In this document: positions 1 through 8,834 of the stretch, piece after piece
Layout: every line of letters starts with the position of its first letter
Position numbering within the stretch: position 1 is the stretch's first letter
Assembly: GCA_910585545.1 (NCBI GenBank)
Contig: CAJUFN010000010.1
Location: 15,890 to 79,889, forward strand
Source of the DNA: an uncultured Lachnospiraceae bacterium
GTDB lineage: Bacteria > Bacillota > Clostridia > Lachnospirales > Lachnospiraceae
Length of the DNA: 64,000 nucleotides
Direction of reading: 5' to 3'
The notes under the pieces: generated by a model
Database searches by the model: none
Seen by the model: the letters and a program-made list of their open reading frames with translations, nothing else
Told to the model about the DNA's origin: nothing
Position numbers and translations under genes: made by a program

Positions 1-1
1 T

Positions 2-196
2 ATCATATCTGCTCCAAAGCAGGAAGAATTTATCGCAAAGAATAAAAATGTCCTTAATTCCAGAGTATGGTTAGGGCTGGGAAGAGGCGGACAGTTAGAA
101 TGGGAGAAGGAAAAAAGCGGACGTATAAGAAGTTTTTTCCTGAAAAGTTTTTTAAAACAAATATTAAAAAAAGAACAACGAAAAAATGAAGCGTAG
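2..196 (+). CDS. WecG/TagA/CpsF family glycosyltransferase, 3' end only (partial)
   Basis: An open frame enters from the left edge and stops at the TAG at 194-196, giving the last 64 residues of a protein. The segment begins with an SAPKQEEFIAK stretch followed by VWLGLG, which resembles the PKQE motif and following beta-strand of WecG/TagA/CpsF glycosyltransferases (transfer of N-acetylmannosamine or a related sugar to a lipid-linked precursor for teichoic acid or capsule). The end is basic (many K and R), as is common for these membrane-associated enzymes. The catalytic part lies outside the window, so the substrate cannot be judged. The 210 bp downstream holds no gene and no convincing terminator. 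Confidence 0.62.
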   Translation: MISAPKQEEFIAKNKNVLNSRVWLGLGRGGQLEWEKEKSGRIRSFFLKSFLKQILKKEQRKNEA

Positions 197-406
197 ATCG
201 AAAAGTCCACTTTGTGAAGTATGTATAAGAACAAGTGAGCGGAAATGTCACATTTTATGTAAAGAAATGCATAAAAAATTGAGATTTACTCTTTATTTTT
301 TTGTTGTTTTGCATTAATATATAGATTAGGAATACGTGCCATTAAAATAGAAGGTCTTAAAAATTTGTGGAAAGTGTATATAGAAATGTGAGTGGAGGAG
401 AAAATT

Positions 407-1495
407 ATGATATCTAATCAAATACTTCAGAATACAATTGAAGGATTAAAGGCGATTACAAGAATTGATTTGTGCGTGACGGACATTGACGGGAAGACTT
501 TAGCAAGTACGTTTACTGAAAATGAAGATTGCGGCAGTGCAGTAATGTCATTTGCAGAATCACCGGCAGATAGTCAGGTGGTGCAAGGATATCAGTTTTT
601 TAAGATATTTGATGAAAATCAGCTGGAATACATACTTCTTGCGAAGGGGGGAAGCGACGATGTCTATATGGTCGGAAAAATAGCCGCATTCCAACTTCAG
701 AATTTACTTATTGCATATAAAGAACGTTTTGATAAGGATAATTTTATTAAGAATTTGCTGCTTGATAATCTGCTTTTGGTTGATATTTATAATCGTGCTA
801 AGAAATTGCATATTGACGCGGAAGTAAGACGTGTTATTTTTATTATCGAAACAACGAGGGAGAAAGATATTAGTTCTCTTGACAGTGTGCGTGCAATGCT
901 TGGAACGAGGACAAAAGATTTCATTACAGCGGTAGACGAGAAAAATATTATTATTGTAAAAGAATTAAGCGCAAACGAGGGCTATCCGGAGATGGAAAAG
1001 GCCGCGAAAGAGACGATGGATATCTTGACGGCAGAGGGAGAAAAAGATATTCATATTGCTTATGGAACTATCGTAAATGACATCAAAGAAGTGTCAAAAT
1101 CATACAAAGAAGCCAAGCTTGCGTTGGATGTCGGAAAAATATTCTTTGACGAAAAGGACATTATCGCATATAATCAACTAGGAATAGGTCGGCTGATTTA
1201 CCAGTTGCCGATTCCTCTTTGTAAAATGTTTATCCGTGAAATTTTTGAGGGGAAATCACCGGATGAATTTGACGAGGAGACACTTACTACGATTAATAAG
1301 TTCTTTGAAAACAGCTTAAATGTATCCGAGACATCAAGACAGCTTTATATTCACAGGAATACATTAGTGTATCGTTTGGATAAGCTGCAGAAAAGTACAG
1401 CGCTTGATCTTCGAGTTTTTGAAGATGCGATCACATTTAAGATTGCGCTTATGGTTGTGAAGTACATGAAGTATATGGAAACATTGGAGTATTAA
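407..1495 (+). CDS. CdaR/PucR-family transcriptional regulator
   Basis: A 362-residue regulator. The N-terminal ~115 residues resemble the putative sugar-diacid recognition domain, the middle (about 125-250) fits the GGDEF-like linker domain of this family, and the C-terminus (about 295-355) carries the PucR-type helix-turn-helix with the characteristic SRQLYIHRNTLVYRLDKL stretch. The start is ATG 407, 6 bp after a GGAGGAG box at 394-400; an in-frame GTG at 392 lies at that box and is less likely. Proteins of this family activate sugar-acid or purine catabolic genes, but here the next genes are ftsEX, so the target is unknown. It is separated from ftsE by 127 bp and is probably its own transcription unit. 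Confidence 0.85.
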   Translation: MISNQILQNTIEGLKAITRIDLCVTDIDGKTLASTFTENEDCGSAVMSFAESPADSQVVQGYQFFKIFDENQLEYILLAKGGSDDVYMVGKIAAFQLQNLLIAYKERFDKDNFIKNLLLDNLLLVDIYNRAKKLHIDAEVRRVIFIIETTREKDISSLDSVRAMLGTRTKDFITAVDEKNIIIVKELSANEGYPEMEKAAKETMDILTAEGEKDIHIAYGTIVNDIKEVSKSYKEAKLALDVGKIFFDEKDIIAYNQLGIGRLIYQLPIPLCKMFIREIFEGKSPDEFDEETLTTINKFFENSLNVSETSRQLYIHRNTLVYRLDKLQKSTALDLRVFEDAITFKIALMVVKYMKYMETLEY

Positions 1496-1522
1496 GCCAC
1501 GTATGTGGCGATATAAGCTGCG

Positions 1523-1556
1523 AAGCAGCTAATCCGAACTGTCATGGCTGAACTGT
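1523..1556. repeat. 34-bp intergenic repeat, copy 1
   Basis: The segment running from AAGCAGCTAATCCGA to GAACTGT matches 17982-18015 at 29 of 34 positions. Both copies lie directly behind a stop codon and ahead of a new operon. The sub-motif ATGGCTGAACT recurs just downstream of this copy. Function unknown; it may be a degenerate dispersed repeat or a weak structured 3' end. Confidence 0.5.
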
Positions 1557-1622
1557 TTATTATGGCTGAACTATTACGTAATTAAGTAAGGAGTATCAAT
1601 GGTTAATTTATAGGAGGAACGT

Positions 1623-2309
1623 ATGATAGAATTAAATGAAGTGACGAAAGAATACTCAAAAGGAATAGCTGCCCTGAATGGTGTCAACTTAAAAATTGAT
1701 GCCGGTGAGTTCGTATTCATTGTAGGAGACAGCGGTTCCGGGAAATCTACTTTGATCAAGTTAATTATGAAAGAATTGGAACCAACCTCGGGAACCATTA
1801 TTGTGAATGGTCAAAGTTTGGGAAGACTCAAACACAGACATATCCCCAAATATAGAAGAACGCTTGGCGTTGTATTTCAGGACTTCCGTCTTTTAAAAGA
1901 CCGTAACATTTACGAAAATATTGCATTTGCACTTCGTGTAACAGGAACTGCAACCCGTGTGATTAAGAAGAAAGTGCCGGCGGCACTGTCTTTGGTAGGG
2001 CTTGCTCAGAAGTACAAGGCATTTCCAAAAGAATTATCCGGAGGTGAGCAGCAAAGGGTTGCAATTGCAAGAGCAGTTGTAAATGAACCTTTGATTTTGC
2101 TTGCGGATGAGCCGACAGGTAATCTTGACCCAACCAATTCATGGGAGATTATGAAACTGTTGGAAGAAGCGAACGACAAAGGAACAACTGTCTTAGTAGT
2201 TACGCATAACCAGGAAATCGTAAACGAGATGAAGAAACGAGTTATTACAATGGAAAAAGGCGTCATTGTAAGCGACGAGAAAAAAGGTGGGTATAGTAAT
2301 GAGGATTAG
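1623..2309 (+). CDS. ftsE: Cell division ATP-binding protein FtsE
   Basis: A 228-residue ABC ATPase that pairs with FtsX at the division site and drives conformational activation of a peptidoglycan hydrolase outside the membrane. Walker A GDSGSGKST lies at about residues 35-43, the signature LSGGEQQR near 138-145 and Walker B LLLADEP near 157-163. Length and the FQDFRLL Q-loop are typical of FtsE. ATG 1623 follows an AGGAGG box by a normal distance. ftsX overlaps its end by 11 bp, indicating coupled translation. The downstream coiled-coil M23 peptidase is the likely partner activated by the complex. Confidence 0.96.
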   Translation: MIELNEVTKEYSKGIAALNGVNLKIDAGEFVFIVGDSGSGKSTLIKLIMKELEPTSGTIIVNGQSLGRLKHRHIPKYRRTLGVVFQDFRLLKDRNIYENIAFALRVTGTATRVIKKKVPAALSLVGLAQKYKAFPKELSGGEQQRVAIARAVVNEPLILLADEPTGNLDPTNSWEIMKLLEEANDKGTTVLVVTHNQEIVNEMKKRVITMEKGVIVSDEKKGGYSNED

Positions 2310-3207
2310 TACAGTAGGATATTCAATGAAACAAGGGGTAAAAAATATCTGGAGAAACAAGTTGTTCTCATTTGCCTCTATAGCAACAATGTCAGCATGT
2401 ATTTTTGTGTTTGGTCTGTTCTTTTCTATTATTTACAATTTCAATCATATTGTGAAACTGGCAGAGGAAGGCGTAGCGATCACAGTATTTTTTGATGAAG
2501 ATATCACAGAAGATGAACGCGATAATATTGAGGAAAAGTTAAAAGCAAGGGATGATGTTAAAGAAGTAAACTATGTTTCGGCGGAGAAAGCATGGGAAGG
2601 TTTCCAAAAAGAGTATTTTGGAGAATCCAGTGAGTTGGCAGAAGGATTTGAGAACGATAATCCGCTTGCGAATTCAGATAGTTTTGAAGTGTTTATGACG
2701 GAAGTAGAAAGTCAGAAAGAGCTGGTAGAGTTTACGGAAAAGCTAGACGGTGTCCGCAAGGTTAATAAGTCAGATGTTGTGGCGAATGTGCTTACCAGTG
2801 TGAATAAACTTGTTCTTTATGTATCGGCGGCGATTATATTGATTTTGCTTGCGGTTTCTATATTCCTGATTAGTAATACAGTTACGATGGGTATCACTGT
2901 GAGAAGAGAAGAGATTGCAATTATGAAATACATAGGTGCGAAAGATATGTTTGTCAGAGCGCCATTTATTATTGAAGGTCTTTTGATCGGCTTACTTGGT
3001 GCACTGATTCCGCTTGGTGTTTTGTACTTTTTGTATGGAAAAGCGGTTATGTATATCATGGTGAAATTCAGTCTGTTAAGAAATATTCTGGAATTCCTTC
3101 CGGTAACAGAGGTATATCGTATTTTACTTCCGGTAGGGCTTGGCTTGGGAATTGGAATTGGTTTTTTGGGAAGTTTCTTTACGATCCGCAAGCATTTAAA
3201 AGTATAG
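2299..3207 (+). CDS. ftsX: Permease-like cell division protein FtsX
   Basis: A 302-residue membrane protein: one N-terminal transmembrane helix (about residues 20-45), an extracellular domain (about 50-165) and three further helices near 170-195, 225-250 and 270-295, the classic FtsX topology. Start chosen at ATG 2299, 8 bp behind an AAAGGTGGG box and overlapping the ftsE 3' end; an in-frame GTG at 2287 is inside the box. With FtsE it transmits ATP hydrolysis to an extracytoplasmic hydrolase. The M23 gene begins 30 bp downstream in the same orientation. Confidence 0.95.
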   Translation: MRISTVGYSMKQGVKNIWRNKLFSFASIATMSACIFVFGLFFSIIYNFNHIVKLAEEGVAITVFFDEDITEDERDNIEEKLKARDDVKEVNYVSAEKAWEGFQKEYFGESSELAEGFENDNPLANSDSFEVFMTEVESQKELVEFTEKLDGVRKVNKSDVVANVLTSVNKLVLYVSAAIILILLAVSIFLISNTVTMGITVRREEIAIMKYIGAKDMFVRAPFIIEGLLIGLLGALIPLGVLYFLYGKAVMYIMVKFSLLRNILEFLPVTEVYRILLPVGLGLGIGIGFLGSFFTIRKHLKV

Positions 3208-3237
3208 TCTGAATATGAAGAAAGATCTGGTGAAAAA

Positions 3238-4332
3238 ATGATATCAAGAAGAAGGCGTATTGCCGGAGTGTTGATGGCCGGCGTTTTGTGTGTGGCTTCT
3301 GTGATACCAGCATATGCTGATGATATAAGCGACACAAAACAAGAAGGAAACAAGCTGGAAGAAAGGAAAGAGCAGTTAGTAGAAGAGCAGAAAACTCTTA
3401 CGGAACAGTTGACAAAGGTTCTGGAAGAAATGCAGGAGATGGAGAAAAAGCTGGCGGCAAAGGATGCAGAAATCGAGGCTGCAGAAGAAGAATACGTGCA
3501 GGCGAAGCTAGAAGAGGCCAGACAGTATGATAAAATGAAGATGCGTATCCGTTTCATGTATGAGAATGGGGATTCCCAGATGCTCGAAGTACTTTTTGAG
3601 GCAAAAAGTTTCAGTGATTTTATTAATAAAGCAGAATATATCAATAAAATATCCAGTACAGATCGGGAGATGCTGGACTCACTGGAGTTGGTCGTAAAAC
3701 AGGTAGAAGAAAAGGAAAAGCGGCTGCAGAAAGAGTATAAGGTCATGGAAGGGCTTCAGAATGATCTTACGAAAAAGCATGTAGAAGTGGAAAAGCTGCT
3801 GCAGGAGAAGAATACGCAGCTGTCTGACCTGGAAAAGGAAATCGGAGAGAATGCGAAGAAACTGCAAGAGTTGATCGCAAAAGCAAAAGCGCAGGAAGAA
3901 GCGAATGCGAATAAAGGAGGATATACTTCTCCTGGATCCGATGTAGTCAGTGGAAATGGAATTTTTACACATCCATGTCCGCAAGGTCATCTGACCAGTG
4001 GTTTTGGATATAGAAGCTTTGATAATTCATTCCATAAAGGAGCTGATTTTGGAACATATGGAGCTTATGTGCCAACTTATGCAGCTGCGGCAGGTAAAGT
4101 AATCATTGCCGGCTGGAGTAACAGTGCGGGTAACTGGGTTGTTATAGATCATGGAAACGGTCTTGTTACAAAATATATGCATCATTCCTCTTTGAGTGTA
4201 AGTGTAGGACAGAGCGTAAGAAAAGGGCAGCAGATCGGCATCACTGGTAATACAGGATATTCTGCAGGAGTGCATTTACATTTTCAGGTAGAAAAGAATG
4301 GTAGTGCAGTGGATCCATTCAATTATTTATAA
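3238..4332 (+). CDS. Coiled-coil M23 family peptidase (EnvC/PcsB-like murein hydrolase)
   Basis: A 364-residue secreted protein with a signal peptide (about 1-28, cleavage likely near AYA-DD), a long Glu/Lys-rich coiled coil (about 30-225) and a C-terminal LytM/M23 zinc peptidase domain (about 245-364). The zinc ligands appear as H and D in HKGADFG (near 267-271) and HLHF (near 345). The coiled coil with a short Gly-poor lobe is the module by which EnvC, PcsB and CwlO-like enzymes are controlled by FtsEX. Its position 30 bp after ftsX strongly supports that pairing. The same coiled-coil module occurs in the 3D-domain protein at 35458-36510. Confidence 0.92.
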   Translation: MISRRRRIAGVLMAGVLCVASVIPAYADDISDTKQEGNKLEERKEQLVEEQKTLTEQLTKVLEEMQEMEKKLAAKDAEIEAAEEEYVQAKLEEARQYDKMKMRIRFMYENGDSQMLEVLFEAKSFSDFINKAEYINKISSTDREMLDSLELVVKQVEEKEKRLQKEYKVMEGLQNDLTKKHVEVEKLLQEKNTQLSDLEKEIGENAKKLQELIAKAKAQEEANANKGGYTSPGSDVVSGNGIFTHPCPQGHLTSGFGYRSFDNSFHKGADFGTYGAYVPTYAAAAGKVIIAGWSNSAGNWVVIDHGNGLVTKYMHHSSLSVSVGQSVRKGQQIGITGNTGYSAGVHLHFQVEKNGSAVDPFNYL

Positions 4333-4352
4333 TCTATAGGGGCAAGGGAACG

Positions 4353-5600
4353 ATGAAAGAAAAAAATCAGTTTACAAGAGGGGCGCTTTTGGGCGCCTTT
4401 GCTATGTTCTTGGCAGTGGTGGTATCTGTAGCCGGAGGATGGGCATTGAAAGAAGTGCTGCAAAAGAAAGAAATACCGCAAATTGAAAAAATAGCGCCGA
4501 AAAAGGACAATGAAGACTCAAAAGAAGAAGCTTTGCTGGATAAAGAAACTTTGAAGAAGCTTTTGGAGATTCAGGGAATCATAGATAAGTATTATCTCTA
4601 TGAAGATGAAATTGACACACAGAAGATGAAAGACGGGCTGTGCAAAGGATTGTTATATGGTCTTGAGGATTTGTATGCAGCGTATTACGATACCATGGAG
4701 TCAAAAGAAGTAAAAGAATCTTTTGCAGGTTCTTATAGCGGAACCGGTGCTACAATGAGCCAGGATCAGGAGACGGGAATTATCACCATTACAGAAGTTC
4801 CAGAAGGATCGCCGGCAGCAGAAGGCGGACTTATGGAAGGCGACATTCTGATTAAAGTAGACGGTGAAGACGTTAGAAGCATGGATTTAGGGCAAGTTGT
4901 AAATCTGGTTAAAGGAGAGGATGGAACAACAGTAAAACTGACTGTGCTGCGTGGAGAAGATGAGGAAGAAGTCACACTTAAGATCATAAGGCGAACCATT
5001 GAGAAACAGACTGTAGATTATGCAGTCAGAGATGGAATCAGCTATATACGGATTGACGAGTTTGATGATGTTACATTAGAACAGTTTAAATCTGCATTGG
5101 CGGGCAGTGAAGAGGAAGGAATGGAAGGGCTTGTGATCGATCTTCGCGGTAATCCAGGAGGTAATCTTGATACAGTCTGTGAAATCCTTGATTTACTACT
5201 TCCGAAAGGTCTTATCGTATATACGGAAGATAAGGAAGGCAATCGTGATACTTATACGTCGGATGAAGAGCATCAGTTTAATAAACCTATGGTGGTACTC
5301 GTAGATGAGTCGAGTGCCAGTGCTTCTGAAATTTTTGCAGGTGCAGTGCAGGATTATGAAAGAGGAGTCATCATGGGCGTGACGACTTACGGAAAAGGTG
5401 TCGTACAGAATCTTTTTACACTTTCAGACGGAACGATTCTGAAATTCACGACGGAAGAGTATTTTACTCCAAAAGGACGTAATATTCATAAAAAAGGAAT
5501 TGAGCCGGATATTGAAGTGGAATATGACGAAGAATCAGAATCGGACAATCAATTAGAAGAGGCCGTAAGACATGTCAGAAAAATGATAGAAGAGCAATAA
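4353..5600 (+). CDS. S41 family C-terminal processing peptidase (CtpA-like)
   Basis: A 415-residue membrane-anchored serine protease. It has an N-terminal transmembrane anchor (about 10-32), a short helical region, a PDZ domain (about 130-215, with GSPAAEGGLMEGDIL) and an S41 catalytic domain. The Ser/Lys dyad is visible as SSASASE (about 320-327) and the Lys of TYGKGVVQ (about 348). Such proteases clip C-terminal tails of secreted proteins and often lie beside ftsEX and M23 genes in clostridia, where processing of the hydrolase is plausible (inference). It starts 20 bp after the M23 gene and ends the cluster ahead of a strong terminator. Confidence 0.93.
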   Translation: MKEKNQFTRGALLGAFAMFLAVVVSVAGGWALKEVLQKKEIPQIEKIAPKKDNEDSKEEALLDKETLKKLLEIQGIIDKYYLYEDEIDTQKMKDGLCKGLLYGLEDLYAAYYDTMESKEVKESFAGSYSGTGATMSQDQETGIITITEVPEGSPAAEGGLMEGDILIKVDGEDVRSMDLGQVVNLVKGEDGTTVKLTVLRGEDEEEVTLKIIRRTIEKQTVDYAVRDGISYIRIDEFDDVTLEQFKSALAGSEEEGMEGLVIDLRGNPGGNLDTVCEILDLLLPKGLIVYTEDKEGNRDTYTSDEEHQFNKPMVVLVDESSASASEIFAGAVQDYERGVIMGVTTYGKGVVQNLFTLSDGTILKFTTEEYFTPKGRNIHKKGIEPDIEVEYDEESESDNQLEEAVRHVRKMIEEQ

Positions 5601-5620
5601 AAGACGAATAACGATGAAGG

Positions 5621-5655
5621 AAAGGAATGCTGTATTTTTGCATTCCTTTTTGTTT
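5621..5655 (+). terminator. Rho-independent terminator after the ftsEX cluster
   Basis: A 10-bp perfect stem (AAAGGAATGC at 5621-5630 with GCATTCCTTT at 5640-5649) encloses a 9-nt loop and is followed by a T-rich tract. Confidence 0.88.
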
Positions 5656-5662
5656 GGGCTTA

Positions 5663-5671
5663 TGGTAAAAT
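5663..5671 (+). promoter_or_regulatory. Putative extended -10 promoter of the pyr operon
   Basis: TGGTAAAAT at 5663-5671 fits an extended -10 element (TG-n-TAAAAT); no good -35 box is present. It lies just after the terminator and about 65 bp before pyrC. No PyrR-type leader hairpins were recognised. Confidence 0.42.
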
Positions 5672-5735
5672 ATGCTCAGAGCATGATTCCTTTTGGGAAG
5701 CAAGAGAAAGCAAGGATCAGGAAAGGATTAAGAAC

Positions 5736-7013
5736 ATGAGAATACTAATTCAAGGTGGACATGTGTTAGACCCGCATACCGGAAAGGATGGAGTCTATGA
5801 TGTGTTGATTGAAGGAGAGAGAATTGTTGCTGTAAAAGAGAATATCACAGAAAGTACAGACCGTGTGATCGATGCGAAAGGCTGTTATGTGATGCCGGGA
5901 TTTATAGATCTGCATGTACATTTCAGGGATCCGGGATTGGAATATAAAGAAACGTTATCGACTGGCGGAGCAGCGGCAGCCAGAGGCGGCGTAACGACCG
6001 TATGTGCAATGCCGAACACAAAACCGGTCATTGATACAAGAGAAAAGGTAGAAGAGGTGCACAGGAGGGCAAAAGAAGAGTGTCTGGTGCATGTGATCCA
6101 GATTGGAGCGATTACCATCGGGCAGGAAGGAAAAGAACTTGCTGATATTGAAGGGATGGCAAAAGCAGGATGTATGGCAATCAGTGAAGACGGAAAGTCC
6201 GTTATGAATGCGTCTCTTTACCGAAAGGCTATGAGACTCGCCAAGGAAAATGATATTGCCGTGTTTGCACATTGTGAAGACATTACAATGGTGGAAGGCG
6301 GCGTGATGAATGCCGACGAAAAAGCACAGACGCTTGGTTTAAAGGGAATTACCAATTCGGTAGAGGATGTCATTGTAGCAAGGGATATCTTGCTTGCGAA
6401 AGAAACCGGAGCAAGACTGCATCTTTGTCATTGTTCCACACAGGACAGCGTGAAATTGACTGCACTTGCAAAGGAAGAAGGACTTGCGGTAACGGCGGAA
6501 GTGTGTCCGCATCATTTCACATTGACGACAGATGATATCAAAGAGGATGATGGTAATTTTAAAATGAATCCGCCGCTTCGTGCGAAGCAAGATGTGGAAG
6601 CATTGAAAGAAGGGTTGGCAAAAGACATTATGAATGTTATCTCTACCGACCATGCACCGCATGCGGCAGAGGAAAAGAATAAGTCGATGAAAGAAGCAGC
6701 ATTTGGCATCGTGGGGCTGGAAACATCTGCGAGTCTTACTTATACAGAACTTGTAAAGACGGGTGTCCTTACTCCGATGCAGATGGCAGATAAGATGAGT
6801 TATTATCCGGCGAAAGTGCTTGGTTTTAAGGATAAGGGTATTATTGATGCAGGCATGATTGCGGATTTGGTAGTTTTTGACCCAGCGGCTGAGTATGTGA
6901 TCAATCCGGAAGAATTTGCTTCGAAAGGGAAAAATACACCATTTGGCGGAAGAAAAGTGGATGGAAAAGTACGTTATACATTGGTGGATGGAAACGTAGT
7001 ATATGAAGATTAG
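5736..7013 (+). CDS. pyrC: Dihydroorotase
   Basis: A 425-residue class I dihydroorotase that cyclises carbamoyl-aspartate to dihydroorotate, the third step of UMP synthesis. The metal-binding DLHVHFRDPG motif is near residues 57-66, further zinc ligands lie in the FAHCED and CHCSTQ stretches, and the catalytic STDHAPH motif is near 302-308. The length is normal for the Bacillus-type enzyme. First gene of pyrC-pyrF-pyrK-pyrD; pyrB and carAB are not in the window. Start ATG 5736 follows an AGGAAAGGA region. Confidence 0.97.
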   Translation: MRILIQGGHVLDPHTGKDGVYDVLIEGERIVAVKENITESTDRVIDAKGCYVMPGFIDLHVHFRDPGLEYKETLSTGGAAAARGGVTTVCAMPNTKPVIDTREKVEEVHRRAKEECLVHVIQIGAITIGQEGKELADIEGMAKAGCMAISEDGKSVMNASLYRKAMRLAKENDIAVFAHCEDITMVEGGVMNADEKAQTLGLKGITNSVEDVIVARDILLAKETGARLHLCHCSTQDSVKLTALAKEEGLAVTAEVCPHHFTLTTDDIKEDDGNFKMNPPLRAKQDVEALKEGLAKDIMNVISTDHAPHAAEEKNKSMKEAAFGIVGLETSASLTYTELVKTGVLTPMQMADKMSYYPAKVLGFKDKGIIDAGMIADLVVFDPAAEYVINPEEFASKGKNTPFGGRKVDGKVRYTLVDGNVVYED

Positions 7014-7076
7014 AAGTTTTATGTGAATATTTAAAATAAGTAAAAGTTAGCAATGTAAAGATGGAGGAAGAAGAAT

Positions 7077-8003
7077 ATGATTAACAAATTAGTGGAAAAT
7101 ATCAAGAAGACAGAGGCGCCGATTGTAGTGGGATTGGATCCGATGTTAAATTATATCCCGGAACATGTACAGAAAAAAGCATTTGCAGAATTCGGAGAGA
7201 CATTAGAAGGTGCCGCAGAGGCAATCTGGCAGTTTAATAAAGAAATCGTAGATAAGACATATGACTTGATTCCAGCAGTAAAACCACAGATTGCAATGTA
7301 TGAGCAATTTGGAATTCCTGGACTTGTGGCATTTAAGAAAACGGTAGATTACTGTAAAGAAAAAGGACTGGTTGTAATCGGTGATATCAAGCGTGGTGAT
7401 ATCGGTTCTACATCCGCAGCGTATGCGGTAGGACATATCGGAAAAGTGCAGGTGGGAAGTAAGGTATATACTCCATTTAATGAAGACTTTGTGACGGTGA
7501 ATCCATATCTTGGTTCCGACGGTGTGAATCCATTCGTGAAAGTATGTCAGGAAGAGAAAAAGGGGCTTTTCATTCTTGTGAAGACATCCAATCCATCCAG
7601 CGGCGAGTTCCAGGATCAGCTTATTGACGGCAGACCGTTATATGAGCTGGTAGGCGAGAAGGTGGCACAGTGGGGAGCCGAGTGTATGGGTGATGATTAC
7701 AGTTATATTGGAGCAGTTGTAGGTGCAACTTATCCGGAAATGGGCAAGATTCTTCGAAAAATCATGCCGAAGTCTTATATTTTAGTACCAGGCTACGGTG
7801 CACAGGGCGGACAGGGAAAAGACCTTGTACATTTCTTTAACGAAGATGGTCTTGGAGCGATCGTAAACTCCTCTCGTGGTATTATTGCAGCTTACAAACA
7901 GGAAGCATATGCAAAGTTTGGCGCAGAAAACTTTGGTGAAGCATCCAGAGCGGCAGTGGAGGCGATGAAGGCAGATATTCAGGGAGCGCTTAAGAATAGA
8001 TAA
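7077..8003 (+). CDS. pyrF: Orotidine 5'-phosphate decarboxylase
   Basis: A 308-residue enzyme of the longer (type 2) OMP decarboxylase subfamily; it removes CO2 from OMP to give UMP. The catalytic Lys/Asp array is visible in GDIKRGDIGSTSAAYA (about 102-117), and a phosphate-binding glycine stretch VPGYGAQGGQG lies near 238-248. A GGAGGA box at 7062-7067 precedes ATG 7077. It lies 63 bp behind pyrC and 45 bp ahead of pyrK, in the same operon. Confidence 0.97.
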   Translation: MINKLVENIKKTEAPIVVGLDPMLNYIPEHVQKKAFAEFGETLEGAAEAIWQFNKEIVDKTYDLIPAVKPQIAMYEQFGIPGLVAFKKTVDYCKEKGLVVIGDIKRGDIGSTSAAYAVGHIGKVQVGSKVYTPFNEDFVTVNPYLGSDGVNPFVKVCQEEKKGLFILVKTSNPSSGEFQDQLIDGRPLYELVGEKVAQWGAECMGDDYSYIGAVVGATYPEMGKILRKIMPKSYILVPGYGAQGGQGKDLVHFFNEDGLGAIVNSSRGIIAAYKQEAYAKFGAENFGEASRAAVEAMKADIQGALKNR

Positions 8004-8048
8004 GAGATTGGAAAGACAGCCGAAGAATAAATAATAGGAGACGAAGGA

Positions 8049-8834
8049 ATGGCAAACAGAGAAAAAGAACTTGCAAAAGTGATATCCCAGGAACAACTCT
8101 CAGAAGGGATTTTCAGCATTTGGTTAGAGACGAAGGCTTCCAAGGAAGCGAAGCCGGGACAGTTTATCTCTATGTATACGAATGACGGAAGCAAGCTGCT
8201 TCCGCGGCCGATCAGTATTTGTGAGATTGATAAAGAGCAAGGAAGACTTCGCATGGTATATCGTGTGACCGGAGAACATACCGGGACCAAACAGTTTTCT
8301 GAATTAAAATCAGGAGATGCGATTCCAATAATCGGACCTTTGGGAAATGGATTTCCGCTTGAAAAAGCAGTCGGAAAAAATGCGTTTCTGATGGGCGGAG
8401 GAATCGGTGTGCCGCCGATTTTAGAACTCGCAAAGCAGTTGAATTGTGAACAAAAGCAGGTTATCGTGGGATATCGTGACGCGCAGACATTTTTAAGAGA
8501 AGAATTTGAAAAGCAGGCTAAAGTCTATGTTGCAACCGAGGATGGCAGCGTGGGTACAAAGGGAAATGTTATGGATGCAATCCGTGAAGAGGAACTGAAG
8601 GCAGATATCATTTATGCCTGCGGTCCTACACCAATGCTTCGTGCAATCAAAACATATGCAGAGGAAAACGGTATCGAGTGTTATATTTCTTTGGAGGAGC
8701 GTATGGCTTGTGGAATCGGAGCATGTCTTGCATGTGTATGTAAATCCAAAGAAAAAGATCATCACAGCAACGTGAATAACAAGCGGATTTGTAAAGACGG
8801 TCCGGTATTCTTATCTACGGAGGTGGAACTGTAA
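8049..8834 (+). CDS. pyrK: Dihydroorotate dehydrogenase B, electron transfer subunit
   Basis: A 261-residue FAD and [2Fe-2S] protein that passes electrons from PyrD to NAD+. It has a ferredoxin-reductase FAD domain (LLPRPISI near 55-62), an NAD-binding stretch (FLMGGGIGVPP near 115-125, YACGPTPML near 190) and a C-terminal cluster-binding segment, C-x4-C-x2-C starting near 221 plus a distal Cys in RICKDGP. Its stop overlaps the pyrD start by one base (TAATG), a sign of translational coupling of the two subunits. Confidence 0.96.
   Translation: MANREKELAKVISQEQLSEGIFSIWLETKASKEAKPGQFISMYTNDGSKLLPRPISICEIDKEQGRLRMVYRVTGEHTGTKQFSELKSGDAIPIIGPLGNGFPLEKAVGKNAFLMGGGIGVPPILELAKQLNCEQKQVIVGYRDAQTFLREEFEKQAKVYVATEDGSVGTKGNVMDAIREEELKADIIYACGPTPMLRAIKTYAEENGIECYISLEERMACGIGACLACVCKSKEKDHHSNVNNKRICKDGPVFLSTEVEL

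Noticed and set aside
54..251. 65-codon frame on the minus strand at the left edge
   Set aside because: Lies opposite the C-terminus of a glycosyltransferase-like protein and has no convincing start site.
2817..3746. 309-codon antisense frame over ftsX and the M23 gene
   Set aside because: Ser/Phe-rich composition, no ribosome site, and it lies opposite two clear genes; a codon-bias shadow.
5656..5735. PyrR attenuator ahead of pyrC
   Set aside because: No anti-terminator/terminator pair or PyrR-binding loop consensus seen; the only terminator belongs to the upstream gene.
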